DNA of 64,000 nucleotides from Rhizobium sp. Q54 (GTDB lineage: Bacteria > Pseudomonadota > Alphaproteobacteria > Rhizobiales > Xanthobacteraceae), in NCBI GenBank assembly GCA_945907045.1, contig CAMDSH010000001.1, forward strand, positions 221,866 to 285,865. Direction: 5' to 3'. The notes under the pieces are model-generated. The model searched no databases and was not told where the DNA came from. It saw only the letters and a program-made list of their open reading frames with translations. Made by a program: the position numbers and the translations under genes. The first letter of the stretch is position 1. Every line of letters begins with the position of its first letter. Positions 36,192 through 45,815 of this stretch are shown here, one piece after another.

Positions 36192-36221
36192 GGAAAGGGC
36201 GCCGTCTTGGGCGCTCTTTCC
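36192..36221 (+). terminator. Intercistronic hairpin between pstS and pstC
   Basis: An 11-bp stem GGAAAGGGCGC/GCGCTCTTTCC (36192-36202 with 36211-36221, one G-T pair) and an 8-base loop, 14 bases after the pstS stop. The trailing sequence TTGTCC has no clean T-run, so it is more likely a processing or attenuation hairpin that keeps PstS in excess of the membrane subunits. Confidence 0.5.
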
Positions 36222-36351
36222 TTGTCCACCGCCACCAACAGGGCGGCTTGTCTTGTGACTTGTTTTGCGGCCAGCGGGCCGCTTGAGTGGCTCTCCAGAC
36301 AAAGCCCGAAGGGCGCAGGGAGAGCCGGATGTCAGGAGCGGGGAAGTGTCT

Positions 36352-37347
36352 GTGTCCGACTTTGCGTTACATAGCGGAGCCGTCACGATGTCCGTGACAT
36401 TGAACCGGGGTCAGGTGCTCCGGCGGCTTCGGCTCGGCGATATCGCGTTCAAGCATATCACCCGCACCGCCGCCATTTTCGTTCTCGTGCTGCTCTCCGC
36501 CGTTATCCTCGCGCTGATAGACGGCTCGGTGCTGGCTTTTCGCACGTTCGGGTTCAGCTTCCTGTGGGAGGAGCAATGGAACCCGGTTACCGAAAAATTC
36601 GGCGCGCTCGCGCCGATTTACGGGACCATCGTTACGTCATTCATAGCCATGCTGATCGCGGTGCCGGTGGGTCTGCTGATCGCGGTGTTCCTCACTGAAT
36701 TATGCCCGATGTGGCTGCGCCGCCCGATCGGCATCGCCATCGAACTGCTCGCCGGCATTCCCAGCATCATTTACGGCATCTGGGGCCTGTTCATATTTGC
36801 GCCATTCCTGCAGCAGACGCTGCAGCCGTTTCTGATTTCCGTGTTCGGCGATATCCCCGTGCTCTCGACGCTGTTCGCGGGGCCGCCTTACGGCATCGGC
36901 GTGCTCACGGCGGGCCTGATCCTCGCCATCATGGTGCTGCCTTTCGTGGCGTCGATTTCGCGCGACGTGTTCGACGCGGTGCCGCCGGTGCTGAAAGAGG
37001 CCGCCTACGGTCTCGGCTGCACGACATGGGAAGTGGTGCGCCATGTGGTGCTGCCCTTCACGCGCGTCGGCGTCATCGGCGGCGTCATGCTCGGCCTTGG
37101 CCGTGCGCTCGGCGAAACGATGGCGGTAACGTTCGTCATCGGCAACGCGCACCGCATTTCCGGCTCGATCCTCGCGCCCGGCACGACCATCTCGGCGACC
37201 ATCGCCAATGAATTTACCGAAGCGGTCGGCGCGCTCTACACCTCGTCGCTCATAGCGCTGGGCCTGATCCTGTTCGTCATCACCTTCACCGTGCTCGCGA
37301 TCGCGCGCTACATGCTGATGCGGCTCGAACGGCAGCTTGGGAATTGA
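36352..37347 (+). CDS. pstC: Phosphate ABC transporter permease PstC
   Basis: The 331-residue membrane protein has six hydrophobic segments and the PstC loop [19 protein letters not shown] with [16 protein letters not shown], plus [16 protein letters not shown]. The start is uncertain: GTG 36352 has GGGGA seven bases upstream, and ATG 36388 (MSVTLNRG) also has GGAG at good spacing. It forms the channel with PstA. Confidence 0.95.
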   Translation: MSDFALHSGAVTMSVTLNRGQVLRRLRLGDIAFKHITRTAAIFVLVLLSAVILALIDGSVLAFRTFGFSFLWEEQWNPVTEKFGALAPIYGTIVTSFIAMLIAVPVGLLIAVFLTELCPMWLRRPIGIAIELLAGIPSIIYGIWGLFIFAPFLQQTLQPFLISVFGDIPVLSTLFAGPPYGIGVLTAGLILAIMVLPFVASISRDVFDAVPPVLKEAAYGLGCTTWEVVRHVVLPFTRVGVIGGVMLGLGRALGETMAVTFVIGNAHRISGSILAPGTTISATIANEFTEAVGALYTSSLIALGLILFVITFTVLAIARYMLMRLERQLGN

Positions 37348-37349
37348 TC

Positions 37350-38204
37350 ATGCCGGTCCCCAACATCTCGCTCTACTCGCGCCGCCGCCGCCGCAACAGC
37401 ATCGCCATGACGCTTTCGATTGGTGCGACGCTGTTCGGATTGGCCTGGCTGGTGCTCATTCTCGCCGTCCTGCTTTGGAAGGGCTTCAGCGGCCTGTCGC
37501 TCGCCGTGTTCACCGAGATGACGCCGCCGCCCGGTTCCGCTGGCGGCCTGCTTAATCCCATCGTCGGAAGCTTGCTGCTGACCACACTGGCGGTGCTGAT
37601 CGGAACGCCGATCGGCATTCTCGCCGGCACCTACATGGCCGAGTACGGACGCCACGACCGGCTCACCACGGTGGTGCGCTTCATCAACGACATTCTGCTC
37701 AGCGCGCCGTCGATTGTGATCGGTCTCTTCATTTACGAGATCATGGTCTATCCGATGGGGCATTTCTCCGGCTGGGCCGGCGCCGTCGCGCTCGCGGTGA
37801 TCGTCATTCCGGTCGTGGTTCGCACCACGGAAGACATGCTGCTGCTGGTGCCGGACACGCTGCGTGAGGCGGCAGCCTCCATCGGCTTGCCGCGCTCGCT
37901 GATGATCGGGCGCATCGCCTATCGCGCGGCGCGCGCCGGCATGGTCACCGGCGTGCTGCTGGCGATTGCGCGCATCACCGGCGAGACCGCGCCGCTGATG
38001 TTCACCGCGCTCAACAACCAGTTCTGGAGCCTGAATCTGAATGCGCCAATCGCGAGTTTGCCCGCGGTCATCTTTCAGTTTGCACTCAGCCCTTACAAGG
38101 AATGGCAGCAACTGGCATGGACCGGCGCGCTGATCATTACGCTCGCCGTGCTCACGCTCAGCATCACCGCCCGGATCCTCGCCGCACCGAGAAAATCGAC
38201 ATGA
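37350..38204 (+). CDS. pstA: Phosphate ABC transporter permease PstA
   Basis: The 284-residue partner permease has six hydrophobic segments, [20 protein letters not shown], and the ATPase-contact loop [19 protein letters not shown] with [23 protein letters not shown] 37350 lies two bases past the pstC stop. Its TGA overlaps the pstB ATG by four bases, keeping the subunits translationally coupled. Confidence 0.96.
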   Translation: MPVPNISLYSRRRRRNSIAMTLSIGATLFGLAWLVLILAVLLWKGFSGLSLAVFTEMTPPPGSAGGLLNPIVGSLLLTTLAVLIGTPIGILAGTYMAEYGRHDRLTTVVRFINDILLSAPSIVIGLFIYEIMVYPMGHFSGWAGAVALAVIVIPVVVRTTEDMLLLVPDTLREAAASIGLPRSLMIGRIAYRAARAGMVTGVLLAIARITGETAPLMFTALNNQFWSLNLNAPIASLPAVIFQFALSPYKEWQQLAWTGALIITLAVLTLSITARILAAPRKST

Positions 38205-39025
38205 GTAACGCTGCCGCCAACGTGAGAGTTCCGATCGCGACGCACACCGCCGCCGTGGATGCAGGCGAGATGACGGAAAAAATATCGATCCGCAATCTCG
38301 ACTTTTATTACGGCGACAACCGCGCGCTCAAGAACATCAACGTTTCGCTGTACCGGAACAGGGTCACTGCCTTCATCGGGCCGTCGGGCTGCGGGAAGTC
38401 GACGCTGCTGCGTATCCTCAACCGGATGTACGACCTTTATCCTGGCCAGCGCGCCGTCGGTGATGTGAAGTTCGACGGCGAGGATATTCTCGGCCCATCG
38501 CAGGACATCAATTTACTGCGCGCGCGCATTGGCATGGTGTTCCAGAAGCCGACGCCGTTTCCGATGACGATCTACGAGAACATCGCATTCGGCGTGCGGC
38601 TCTACGATCAGTTATCAAAATCCGAACTCGACGGGCGTGTGGAACATGCGCTCCGCCGCGCGGCGCTGTGGGACGAGGTCAAGGACAAGCTCGGCGCCAG
38701 CGGCCTTAGCCTTTCCGGCGGGCAACAACAGAGACTCTGCATCGCGCGCACCGTCGCGGTGCGGCCGGAAGTGATTTTGCTCGACGAGCCGTGCTCTGCG
38801 TTGGATCCGATCTCCACCGCCAAGATCGAGGAACTGATCGACGAACTGAAAAACGATTACACGCTGGTGATTGTCACTCACAACATGCAGCAGGCCGCGC
38901 GCGTGTCCGATTTCACCGCCTTCATGTATCTCGGCGAACTGATCGAGTTCGGCGAGACCAGCCGGATGTTCACCAGCCCGAACGACCAGCGCACGCAGGA
39001 TTACATCACCGGCCGCTTCGGCTGA
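38201..39025 (+). CDS. pstB: Phosphate ABC transporter ATP-binding protein PstB
   Basis: The 274-residue ATPase has Walker [13 protein letters not shown], the PstB-type NRMYDLYP, Q-loop [15 protein letters not shown], signature [13 protein letters not shown], and Walker [16 protein letters not shown], then the switch His in VTHNMQQA. An N-terminal extension of about 30 residues precedes the ABC core. It powers the PstCA channel and, with PhoU, helps signal phosphate status to PhoR. Confidence 0.97.
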   Translation: MSNAAANVRVPIATHTAAVDAGEMTEKISIRNLDFYYGDNRALKNINVSLYRNRVTAFIGPSGCGKSTLLRILNRMYDLYPGQRAVGDVKFDGEDILGPSQDINLLRARIGMVFQKPTPFPMTIYENIAFGVRLYDQLSKSELDGRVEHALRRAALWDEVKDKLGASGLSLSGGQQQRLCIARTVAVRPEVILLDEPCSALDPISTAKIEELIDELKNDYTLVIVTHNMQQAARVSDFTAFMYLGELIEFGETSRMFTSPNDQRTQDYITGRFG

Positions 39026-39045
39026 ACCGCCCAAGGACGACAACG

Positions 39046-39765
39046 ATGCCCGATCATACCGCCAAGGCTTTCGACAGCGATCTGCTCGATCTCGCGCGCA
39101 TGGTCGCCGAGATGGGCGGCCTCGCTGAAAAACAGATTGCCGATTCCGTCGATGCGCTGGTCAAGCGCGACACCGCGCTGGCGCAACGCGTCACCGCGCT
39201 CGACGCCACCATCGACGCGCTGCAAAGCGGAATCGAAGAGAAGGCCATACTCACCATCGCCCGCCGGCAGCCGATGGCGGTCGATCTGCGCGAGATCGTT
39301 GGGGCATTACGGCTTGCCGCGGACCTGGAGCGCATCGGCGACCTTGCCAAGAACATCGGCAAGCGGGTGATAGCGCTCAACAGCGAATTTCCGCCGCCCA
39401 AGCTGATCCGTGGCGTCGAACACATGGCGCACCTGGTACTAAGCCAGCTCAAGTCGGTGCTCGATGCCTACGCGCGGCGTGACATTAACAAGGCGATGGC
39501 GGTGTGGCGCGGAGACGAGGAAATCGACGCGGTCTGCACCTCGGTGTTTCGCGAGCTGCTCACTTATATGATGGAAGACCCGCGCAACATCACGTTCTGC
39601 ATTCATCTGATGTTCTGCGCCAAGAATATCGAGCGCATGGGTGACCACGCCACCAACATCGCCGAAACCGTGCATTACATGATCGAAGGCCGGCAAATCG
39701 CGGACCAGCGGCCGAAGGGCGACACAACTTCGTTCGCCGCGCTGCGCTCCGCGGCCGACGGCTAG
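39046..39765 (+). CDS. phoU: Phosphate signalling protein PhoU
   Basis: PhoU couples Pst transport to PhoR signalling. The 239-residue all-helical protein has two repeats with the metal-binding signatures DLREIVGALRLAADLERIGDLAKNI-type and FCIHLMFCAKNIERMGDHATNIAE-type, including the ERIGD and ERMGDH motifs. AAGGAC precedes ATG 39046. It lies 20 bases after pstB and 8 bases before phoB. Confidence 0.97.
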   Translation: MPDHTAKAFDSDLLDLARMVAEMGGLAEKQIADSVDALVKRDTALAQRVTALDATIDALQSGIEEKAILTIARRQPMAVDLREIVGALRLAADLERIGDLAKNIGKRVIALNSEFPPPKLIRGVEHMAHLVLSQLKSVLDAYARRDINKAMAVWRGDEEIDAVCTSVFRELLTYMMEDPRNITFCIHLMFCAKNIERMGDHATNIAETVHYMIEGRQIADQRPKGDTTSFAALRSAADG

Positions 39766-39773
39766 GCCCGCGT

Positions 39774-40475
39774 ATGACCGCCCGCATCCTGATTGTCGAG
39801 GACGAGGAGCCGCTCACCATGCTGCTCCGATACAATCTCGAGGCGGAAGGATACGAGGTCGAGACCGCCGCGCGCGGCGACGAAGCCGACACCAGGCTGA
39901 AAGAAAGCACGCCCGATCTCGTTGTGCTCGACTGGATGCTGCCCGGTCTCTCAGGTATCGAATTATGCCGCCGCTTGCGCGCGCGCCCCGAGACCAAGAC
40001 GCTCCCCATTATCATGCTCACCGCGCGCGGTGAGGAAAGCGAGAAAGTGCGCGGCCTTGCCACCGGAGCGGACGATTACATCGTCAAACCATTCTCGGTA
40101 CCTGAGTTGCTGGCGCGCGTGCGTGCGTTGCTGCGCCGCTCGAACCCCGAACGCGTCGCCGCGGTGCTGACCATCGGTGACATCGCGCTCGATCGCGAGA
40201 AGAAGCGTGTATCGCGTGCCGCCCGCACCATCGAGCTTGGACCCACTGAATACCGCCTGCTGGAATTTCTGATGGAGCGGCCCGGCCGCGTGTTCTCGCG
40301 CCAGCAATTGCTCGATGGCGTGTGGGGCAGTGAAATCTATATCGACGAACGCACTGTTGATGTGCACGTCGGGAGGCTGCGCAAGGCGCTGAACCGCGGC
40401 AACGCCAACGACCCGATCCGCACGGTGCGCGGTTCGGGTTATGCGTTCGACGATCGCTTCGGAAAAAGCAGCTAG
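39774..40475 (+). CDS. phoB: Phosphate regulon response regulator PhoB
   Basis: The 233-residue OmpR/PhoB-type regulator has acidic pocket VEDEEPL, phospho-acceptor Asp in VLDWMLPGLSG, LTARGEE, the Lys in VKPFSVPEL, and a C-terminal winged helix (GPTEYRLLEFLMERPGRVFSRQ-type segment, RTVDVHVGRLRKAL). Activated by PhoR, it would bind the triple Pho box ahead of pstS and so regulate its own operon positively. Confidence 0.97.
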   Translation: MTARILIVEDEEPLTMLLRYNLEAEGYEVETAARGDEADTRLKESTPDLVVLDWMLPGLSGIELCRRLRARPETKTLPIIMLTARGEESEKVRGLATGADDYIVKPFSVPELLARVRALLRRSNPERVAAVLTIGDIALDREKKRVSRAARTIELGPTEYRLLEFLMERPGRVFSRQQLLDGVWGSEIYIDERTVDVHVGRLRKALNRGNANDPIRTVRGSGYAFDDRFGKSS

Positions 40476-40479
40476 AGGG

Positions 40480-40974
40480 TTAGCCCCGGAACGGGCGCTT
40501 GTCGCGGCGCCGGTCGCTCGGCGGCTGGTAGGCGACGCGCGCGTGATGGCTGCAATAGGGTCCACTGCCGCCCGTCTCGCCACCGCAGAAGAAAAATTCC
40601 ACGCTGCCCGGATCGCCGACCGGCCAGCGGCAGGTCGCTTCGGTAAGCTCCAGCAATGTGCGGCGCTGCTCGACCGGAATGAGCTTCTCGATCAGCTCCG
40701 GCTCCGGCTCCATGTCGAAGTCATAGGCAAGCGCGGTGTTGCCGCGCATCGAGGAACGCGGAACCCGCATCATGTGCGAAGACGAGCGCGCCTTGCGCGG
40801 GCGGGGAGCGGTCGAGGAGGGGCTTTTGGCGCGGCCCGAGAGGCCGAGACGGTGAACCTTGCCGATGACGGCGTTGCGGGTGATGCCGCCGAGTTCGCCC
40901 GCGATCTGGCTGGCGGACAATCCGTCCGCCCAAAGTTTCTTCAGCAGTTCGACCCGTTCATCCGTCCAGCTCAT
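40480..40974 (-). CDS. gcrA: Cell-cycle regulator GcrA
   Basis: GcrA recruits sigma-70 holoenzyme at promoters carrying methylated GANTC sites in Alphaproteobacteria. The 164-residue protein begins MSWTDERVELLKKLW, the SANT/Myb-like DNA-binding helix, followed by GLSASQIAGELGGITRNAVIGKVHRL-type helices, a basic linker, and a C-terminal sigma-interacting domain with TCRWPVGDPG and FFFCG and YCSHHARVAYQP. GAGGAGAG precedes the ATG. Its own upstream region carries GANTC sites. It converges with phoB. Confidence 0.96.
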   Translation of the reverse strand: MSWTDERVELLKKLWADGLSASQIAGELGGITRNAVIGKVHRLGLSGRAKSPSSTAPRPRKARSSSHMMRVPRSSMRGNTALAYDFDMEPEPELIEKLIPVEQRRTLLELTEATCRWPVGDPGSVEFFFCGGETGGSGPYCSHHARVAYQPPSDRRRDKRPFRG

Positions 40975-41238
40975 AAGGCTCTCCTCAGGCGGCGCTTTGC
41001 GGCCCCGGGGGGCATTTGGCGGAATCCAACCCCGTCGTCTGGCGCCAATCGGCTCCGAACGCTTACGCTTCAGGAATGAACTAGGAACAGCTCGTCACAC
41101 GAGATGTCGTACTTGGTACCAAAAACGCTACAATATGCTGTAAGCGCTAAGCAAGCTCCGGGGTTAATCGTCCACATGTTCCTTTAGAATCGGCACTTGC
41201 GGCATAATTGAGTCAGCCGGATCGGCGCACCGGCCGTG

Positions 41239-41266
41239 TTGACAGGCGGGGGGCCGGATTTAGAAT
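41239..41266 (+). promoter_or_regulatory. Sigma-70 promoter of argD
   Basis: TTGACA (41239-41244), a 16-base spacer and TAGAAT (41261-41266). Transcription would begin near 41273, giving a 78-base leader that contains a 7-bp hairpin (GTGCCGC 41275-41281 with GCGGCAC 41290-41296). The 376-base gcrA-argD spacer (40975-41350) otherwise holds only GANTC sites at 41022, 41187 and 41210. Confidence 0.6.
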
Positions 41267-41350
41267 GTTTGATTGTGCCGCCCGGCGAGGCGGCACATTT
41301 CATTTCGACATGTTGTTCGCGTCTTTTGCGCGAATTTTGACGGGTGGACC

Positions 41351-42571
41351 GTGACTTCGCATTTGCTGCCGACCTATGCGCGCGTCGATCTCGCTTTTGA
41401 GCGGGGCGAGGGCGCTTGGCTGATCACTGCCGGCGGCGACCGCTACCTCGATTTCACCTGCGGCGTCGCGGTCAACGCGCTCGGTCACGCGCACCCGCAT
41501 CTGATTGAGGCGTTGACGGAGCAGGCGCAAAAGGTCTGGCACGTTTCGAACTTGTACCGCATTCCCGAAGGCGAGCGGCTGGCCGACCGGCTTTGCGAAG
41601 CAAGCTTCGCGGACACTGTGTTCTTCCAGAATTCCGGCGCCGAGGCGATTGAGTGCGCCATCAAGATGGCGCGCAAATATCAGTCGGCGAACGACAAGCC
41701 CGAGCGCTACCGCATCATCACGTTCGAAGGCGCCTTTCACGGACGCACGCTGGCGGCGGTTGCCGCGACCGGAAACAAAAAATATCTCGAAGGCTTCGGC
41801 CCGCCGGTCGATGGTTTCGACCAGGTGCCGTTCGGCGATATCGAGGCGGTGAAGAAGGCGATCGGTCCCGCGACCGGCGCCATCCTGATCGAGCCGATCC
41901 AGGGCGAAGGCGGCGTGCGCGTCGTGCCGCTGCCGTTCCTGCGTGCGCTGCGGCAGTTGTGCGATCAGCATGCTCTCCTTCTGATTTTCGATGAGATTCA
42001 GACCGGCATCGGCCGCACCGGCGATATGTTCGCTTATGAGCGCACCGGCATTGCGCCCGACATCATGACGATCGCCAAGGCGCTCGGCGGCGGTTTTCCG
42101 GTCGGGGCGTGTCTCGCGACGACGGAAGCTGCCAAGGGCATGACCGCGGGCACGCACGGCTCGACCTTCGGCGGCAATCCGCTGGCGATGGCGGTGGGCA
42201 ATGCCGTGCTCGATGTGGTGATGGCGCCGGGTTTCCTCGACAAGGTTCGCCACACAGCGCTGCTGCTCAAGCAGAAGCTGGCCGAGGTCAAGGATCGTTA
42301 CGCTTCGGTGATCTCCGAAGTGCGCGGCGAAGGTTTGCTCATCGGGCTGCACATGGTGCCTCCGGCGGGCGAGATGGTCGATGAATTGCGCGCGGAAAAA
42401 ATGATCGCGGTCGCCGCCGGCGATAACGTCGTGCGGCTGCTTCCACCGCTGATCATCAGCGAGGACGAAATCGCGGAAGCCGTGTCGCGCATCGACAAAG
42501 CCTGCGCGCGGCTTGCGCGCACGCATGCGCGCGCGAAAAAAAAAGTTGCCAAGCAGGGAGTGGCGTCATGA
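41351..42571 (+). CDS. argD: Acetylornithine aminotransferase
   Basis: ArgD converts N-acetylglutamate semialdehyde to N-acetylornithine. The 406-residue class III PLP aminotransferase has [42 protein letters not shown] and the PLP-lysine in [15 protein letters not shown] start at GTG 41351 ([16 protein letters not shown]), which fits the family N-terminus; ribosome-site support is weak. The stop overlaps argF by four bases. A C-terminal basic tail ([11 protein letters not shown]) is a slight extension. Confidence 0.96.
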   Translation: MTSHLLPTYARVDLAFERGEGAWLITAGGDRYLDFTCGVAVNALGHAHPHLIEALTEQAQKVWHVSNLYRIPEGERLADRLCEASFADTVFFQNSGAEAIECAIKMARKYQSANDKPERYRIITFEGAFHGRTLAAVAATGNKKYLEGFGPPVDGFDQVPFGDIEAVKKAIGPATGAILIEPIQGEGGVRVVPLPFLRALRQLCDQHALLLIFDEIQTGIGRTGDMFAYERTGIAPDIMTIAKALGGGFPVGACLATTEAAKGMTAGTHGSTFGGNPLAMAVGNAVLDVVMAPGFLDKVRHTALLLKQKLAEVKDRYASVISEVRGEGLLIGLHMVPPAGEMVDELRAEKMIAVAAGDNVVRLLPPLIISEDEIAEAVSRIDKACARLARTHARAKKKVAKQGVAS

Positions 42572-43503
42572 GCGCCAACGGCCTGCGGCATTTCCTCGAT
42601 CTCACCGACATCGCCAAGGGCGATCTGCACGGCATGCTCAAGGCAAGCCGCAGCATGAAGGAGCGCCGCAAGAGCGGGGCGGCGGACGCAAATCCACTCG
42701 CGGGCAAGACGCTGGCGATGATTTTCGACAAGCCCTCGACCCGCACTCGCGTGTCCTTCGATGTCGCCATGCGCCAGCTCGGCGGCGAAGCCATTCTGCT
42801 CACCGGGCAGGAGATGCAACTCGGCCGCGGCGAGACCATCGCCGACACCGCGCGCGTGCTCTCGCGCTACGTCGATGCCATCATGATCCGCATTCTCGAT
42901 CACGCAGCGCTAGGCGAGCTTGCGCGTCACGCCACCGTGCCGGTGATCAACGGGCTCACACGCCGCTCGCATCCCTGCCAGGTGATGGCCGACGTGATGA
43001 CCTACGAGGAAAAACGCGGGTCCATTCGCGGCCGCACAGTGGCCTGGACCGGCGATGCCAATAACGTACTCGCTTCGTGGATGCATGCCGCCGAGCGTTT
43101 TGAGTTTCAGTTGCGGGTGGCAACGCCGCCGGAATTGCGGCCTAAGAAATGGTTGCTGGATTGGATTAAGACCTCCGGCGCGTCGATCATGATCGGCAAG
43201 GACCCGGAAGAAGCCGTGAAGGACGCCGATTGCGTCGTCACAGACACCTGGGTGTCGATGGGCGACCGCGAGGGCGTCGATCACCGGCACAATCTGCTCA
43301 AGCGTTATCAGGTCAACGCCCGGCTGATGTCGAAGGCCAAGCCGGACGCGCTGTTCATGCATTGCCTGCCCGCCCACCGCGGCGATGAGGTTACCGACGA
43401 GGTAATCGACGGGCCGCAGTCGGTCGTGTTCGACGAGGCGGAAAATCGCCTGCACGCGCAGAAGGGCATCCTCGCCTGGTGCCTGCACGCGGAAAGCCGC
43501 TGA
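42568..43503 (+). CDS. argF: Ornithine carbamoyltransferase
   Basis: ArgF makes citrulline from ornithine and carbamoyl phosphate. The 311-residue enzyme has the carbamoyl-phosphate motif [24 protein letters not shown], and the ornithine-binding [12 protein letters not shown]. The ATG overlaps the argD stop, so argD-argF are coupled, a frequent rhizobial arrangement with hslO next. Confidence 0.97.
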   Translation: MSANGLRHFLDLTDIAKGDLHGMLKASRSMKERRKSGAADANPLAGKTLAMIFDKPSTRTRVSFDVAMRQLGGEAILLTGQEMQLGRGETIADTARVLSRYVDAIMIRILDHAALGELARHATVPVINGLTRRSHPCQVMADVMTYEEKRGSIRGRTVAWTGDANNVLASWMHAAERFEFQLRVATPPELRPKKWLLDWIKTSGASIMIGKDPEEAVKDADCVVTDTWVSMGDREGVDHRHNLLKRYQVNARLMSKAKPDALFMHCLPAHRGDEVTDEVIDGPQSVVFDEAENRLHAQKGILAWCLHAESR

Positions 43504-43514
43504 CCCCCTCCTCA

Positions 43515-43580
43515 ATCCTCCCCCTTGCAGAGGGAGGATGACATTGCCGTGAAATTCCCCTCCCCCTGAAAGGGGGAGGG
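43515..43580. repeat. Double GC-rich hairpin repeat between argF and hslO
   Basis: Two perfect hairpins: ATCCTCCC/GGGAGGAT (43515-43522 with 43532-43539) and CCCTCCCCCT/AGGGGGAGGG (43558-43567 with 43571-43580), followed by GGGTGGGGGTCG and a T-run near 43613. Such cytosine/guanine-tract palindromes recur between genes in rhizobia. It probably ends the argDF transcript as well. Confidence 0.65.
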
Positions 43581-43644
43581 TCAGGGTGGGGGTCGAAAGA
43601 TCGGTGGGGGTCGTTTTTCGATTTTATCTCGCTACATATCGGTG

Positions 43645-44676
43645 ATGAATAATCCAGACATGAACACCCCCGGCATTGCAATTCCCACCCGGCTTCCAGC
43701 GGCGACGTCCGCCGATGACACCATCATGCCGTTCGAAGTCGCGGCGCTGGATTTGCGTGGCCGCGTGGTGCGGCTCGGGCCAATGGTGGATGAAATACTC
43801 ACGCGCCACAATTATCCGGCACCGGTCGCCAAGCTGCTGGGCGAGGCCATTGTGCTCACGGTAATGCTCGGCTCGGCGCTGAAGATGGAAGGACGTTTCA
43901 TTCTGCAAACGCAGACCGACGGGCCGATACGCATGCTGGTCGTGGATTTCACCACGCCCGGCACGGTGCGCGCCTGCGCGCGCTTCGATGCCGCGAGCGT
44001 CGCCTCCGCAATCGCGGCGGGTGAGGCCAGCGGTGGCGCGCTGCTCGGCAACGGCCATCTCGCGATGACCATCGATCAGGGCGGCGACATGAGCCGCTAT
44101 CAGGGTCTTGTCGCGCTCGATGGCGGCGGGCTGGAAGAAGCCGCGCATGAATATTTTCTGCGCTCCGAACAAATCCCGACGCGTGTGCGGCTCGCGGTTG
44201 CCGAGGAATTGAGCGCGGGAGAAGGCGGCGCGCGCCATCGCTGGCGCGCCGGCGGCATCCTGTTGCAGTTTTTACCGAAGGCGCCGGAGCGCGCGCGGCA
44301 GCCCGACCTGCACCCCGGCGATGCGCCGGAAGGCACCGCGCTGCATGTGGTCGCCGAGGATGACGCCTGGGCGCAGGGCCGCGCATTGATTTCGACGGTC
44401 GAAGATGTCGAACTGGTCGATTCGGCGATCTCGAGCGAGCAACTGGCCTTTCGTCTTTTTCACGAACCCGGCGTGCGCGTGTTCAACAGCGCCGATGTCC
44501 GCGCGCAATGTTCGTGCTCGCGCGATAATGTCGAAGCGATGCTGAAAAGTTTCTCGCAGGACGACCGCGACCACATGGTGGAAGACGGCAAGATTTCCGT
44601 TACCTGCGAATTCTGCAACTCCAATTATCTGTTCGCGCCACAGGACGTGGTGCCTTCAGCGGAACCTGACGCGTGA
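43645..44676 (+). CDS. hslO: Hsp33 redox-regulated chaperone
   Basis: Hsp33 is a holdase activated by oxidation of its zinc-binding cysteines. The 343-residue protein has the N-terminal Hsp33 fold (TRHNYPAPVAKLLGEAIVL, GAVEGGAL-like GEASGGALLGNG) and C-terminal CxC (CSCSRDN) and CxxC (CEFCNSN) pairs. It is longer than E. coli Hsp33 (292), mainly through N-terminal and middle insertions as in other Alphaproteobacteria. The start could be GTG 43642 or ATG 43645. The stop overlaps the next gene by four bases. Confidence 0.95.
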   Translation: MNNPDMNTPGIAIPTRLPAATSADDTIMPFEVAALDLRGRVVRLGPMVDEILTRHNYPAPVAKLLGEAIVLTVMLGSALKMEGRFILQTQTDGPIRMLVVDFTTPGTVRACARFDAASVASAIAAGEASGGALLGNGHLAMTIDQGGDMSRYQGLVALDGGGLEEAAHEYFLRSEQIPTRVRLAVAEELSAGEGGARHRWRAGGILLQFLPKAPERARQPDLHPGDAPEGTALHVVAEDDAWAQGRALISTVEDVELVDSAISSEQLAFRLFHEPGVRVFNSADVRAQCSCSRDNVEAMLKSFSQDDRDHMVEDGKISVTCEFCNSNYLFAPQDVVPSAEPDA

Positions 44677-45392
44677 TAAGCCGCCGCGCGGTTTTTCTGA
44701 TCCTCGCGGCATGGCTGCTGCCGTCTTTCGCGCTGGCGCAAAGCTGCCCGGCGCTGCTCAACGGCGCGCGGCGTCTTGTGATGGTCACCGCCGAGAACAT
44801 GACGGCGACGCAAGCCTCGTTGCAGATGTTCGAGCGCGCTTCTCCAACCGATGCATGGCGCGCGCTCGGCGAGCGGGAACCGGCGCTCATCGGTAAAACC
44901 GGGATGGCGTGGGCGCATGCGTTCCGCTCGCTCGCGCTTGCCCACGAACCGGTGAAGGTGGATGGCGACAAGCGCGTGCCGGCCGGCGTCTACCGCATCG
45001 GGCGGCCGTTCGGATTGAGCGCCTCGCGACGGCCCGGTTATCTGCATCTCACCGAAGGCACTGTCTGCGTCGATGATCCAACCTCTCCCGCCTACAACAC
45101 CATCACGACGCGAGAACGTATCGGATGGAAAGTACATGGCGAAAACATGTGGCGCGTTCCGGAATACCGGTACGGGCTGCTGGTGGATTATCCGACGGAT
45201 GCCAGGGCGAAAGCCGGCTCGTGCATCTTCATCCACGTCCGTTTGCCGAAAGTGTTGGGCACCGGCGGGTGTGTCGCGCTCCCTGAAGAACGGGTGAAGG
45301 CGTTGCAGGATTTCGCGCAAACCGGCGCCGTGCTCGCGGTGATGCCGCTGTCCGCGCTCGCGCGTCTGTCAGGATGCCTGCCGGTCAATTGA
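44673..45392 (+). CDS. Exported L,D-transpeptidase-like (YkuD family) protein
   Basis: The 239-residue protein starts at GTG 44673 inside the hslO stop (GTGA), with a signal peptide MISRRAVFLILAAWLLPSFALA. The C-terminal part has the YkuD-type pattern CIFIHVRLPKVLGTGGCVALP, with catalytic His in IHV and Cys in GGCVALP. Such enzymes cross-link peptidoglycan or attach proteins to it. Six cysteines may form disulfides. Its end overlaps convergent apaG by eight bases. Confidence 0.82.
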   Translation: MISRRAVFLILAAWLLPSFALAQSCPALLNGARRLVMVTAENMTATQASLQMFERASPTDAWRALGEREPALIGKTGMAWAHAFRSLALAHEPVKVDGDKRVPAGVYRIGRPFGLSASRRPGYLHLTEGTVCVDDPTSPAYNTITTRERIGWKVHGENMWRVPEYRYGLLVDYPTDARAKAGSCIFIHVRLPKVLGTGGCVALPEERVKALQDFAQTGAVLAVMPLSALARLSGCLPVN

Positions 45393-45777
45393 TGGTGTGC
45401 CCGGCATCGGGTGAATCGAGCGAGAAATTGGGAATCTCGATATCGAAATGCTCGCCGGAGTCGCTCACCATGCCGTAACTGCCGGTCATGAAACCGGACG
45501 GCGTCGTCAAAGGCACGCCGCTGGTATACTCGAACGATCCGCCGGGCTTGAGCACGGGTTCCTCGCCGGCCACCCCCGCGCCTTTCACTTCTTGCAGCCG
45601 CCCGGCCGCGTCTGTGATGCGCCAGTGTCGGGTTTTAAGCTGCACCGTCTCCGGCCCCTGATTGGCGATGCCGATGGTATAGGCCCAGAAAAAATAGCCG
45701 TTGCCGGGCGACGAGCGCTCGGACATGAAGCGGGGGGTCACGGTGACCTCGATCTTGCGGGTAACGGCGCGGTACAT
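45385..45777 (-). CDS. apaG: Co2+/Mg2+ efflux protein ApaG
   Basis: The 130-residue FN3-like protein has the full ApaG layout: IEVTVTPRFMSERSSP, YFFWAYTIGIANQGPETVQL, RHWRITDAAGRLQEVKGAGV, GEEPVLKPGGSFEYTSGVPL and GSYGMVSD. Length is typical. Its biochemical role is uncertain, though apaG mutants affect cobalt/magnesium handling. It diverges from opgC with a 38-base spacer. Confidence 0.96.
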   Translation of the reverse strand: MYRAVTRKIEVTVTPRFMSERSSPGNGYFFWAYTIGIANQGPETVQLKTRHWRITDAAGRLQEVKGAGVAGEEPVLKPGGSFEYTSGVPLTTPSGFMTGSYGMVSDSGEHFDIEIPNFSLDSPDAGHTIN

Positions 45778-45815
45778 GTTATAGCCTTGGTTCAGGATTA
45801 TGGCCGAATGCCCGC

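Noticed and set aside
41300..42526. 408-codon minus-strand frame across argD
   Set aside because: Antisense shadow of argD; composition rich in His and Arg with no motif.
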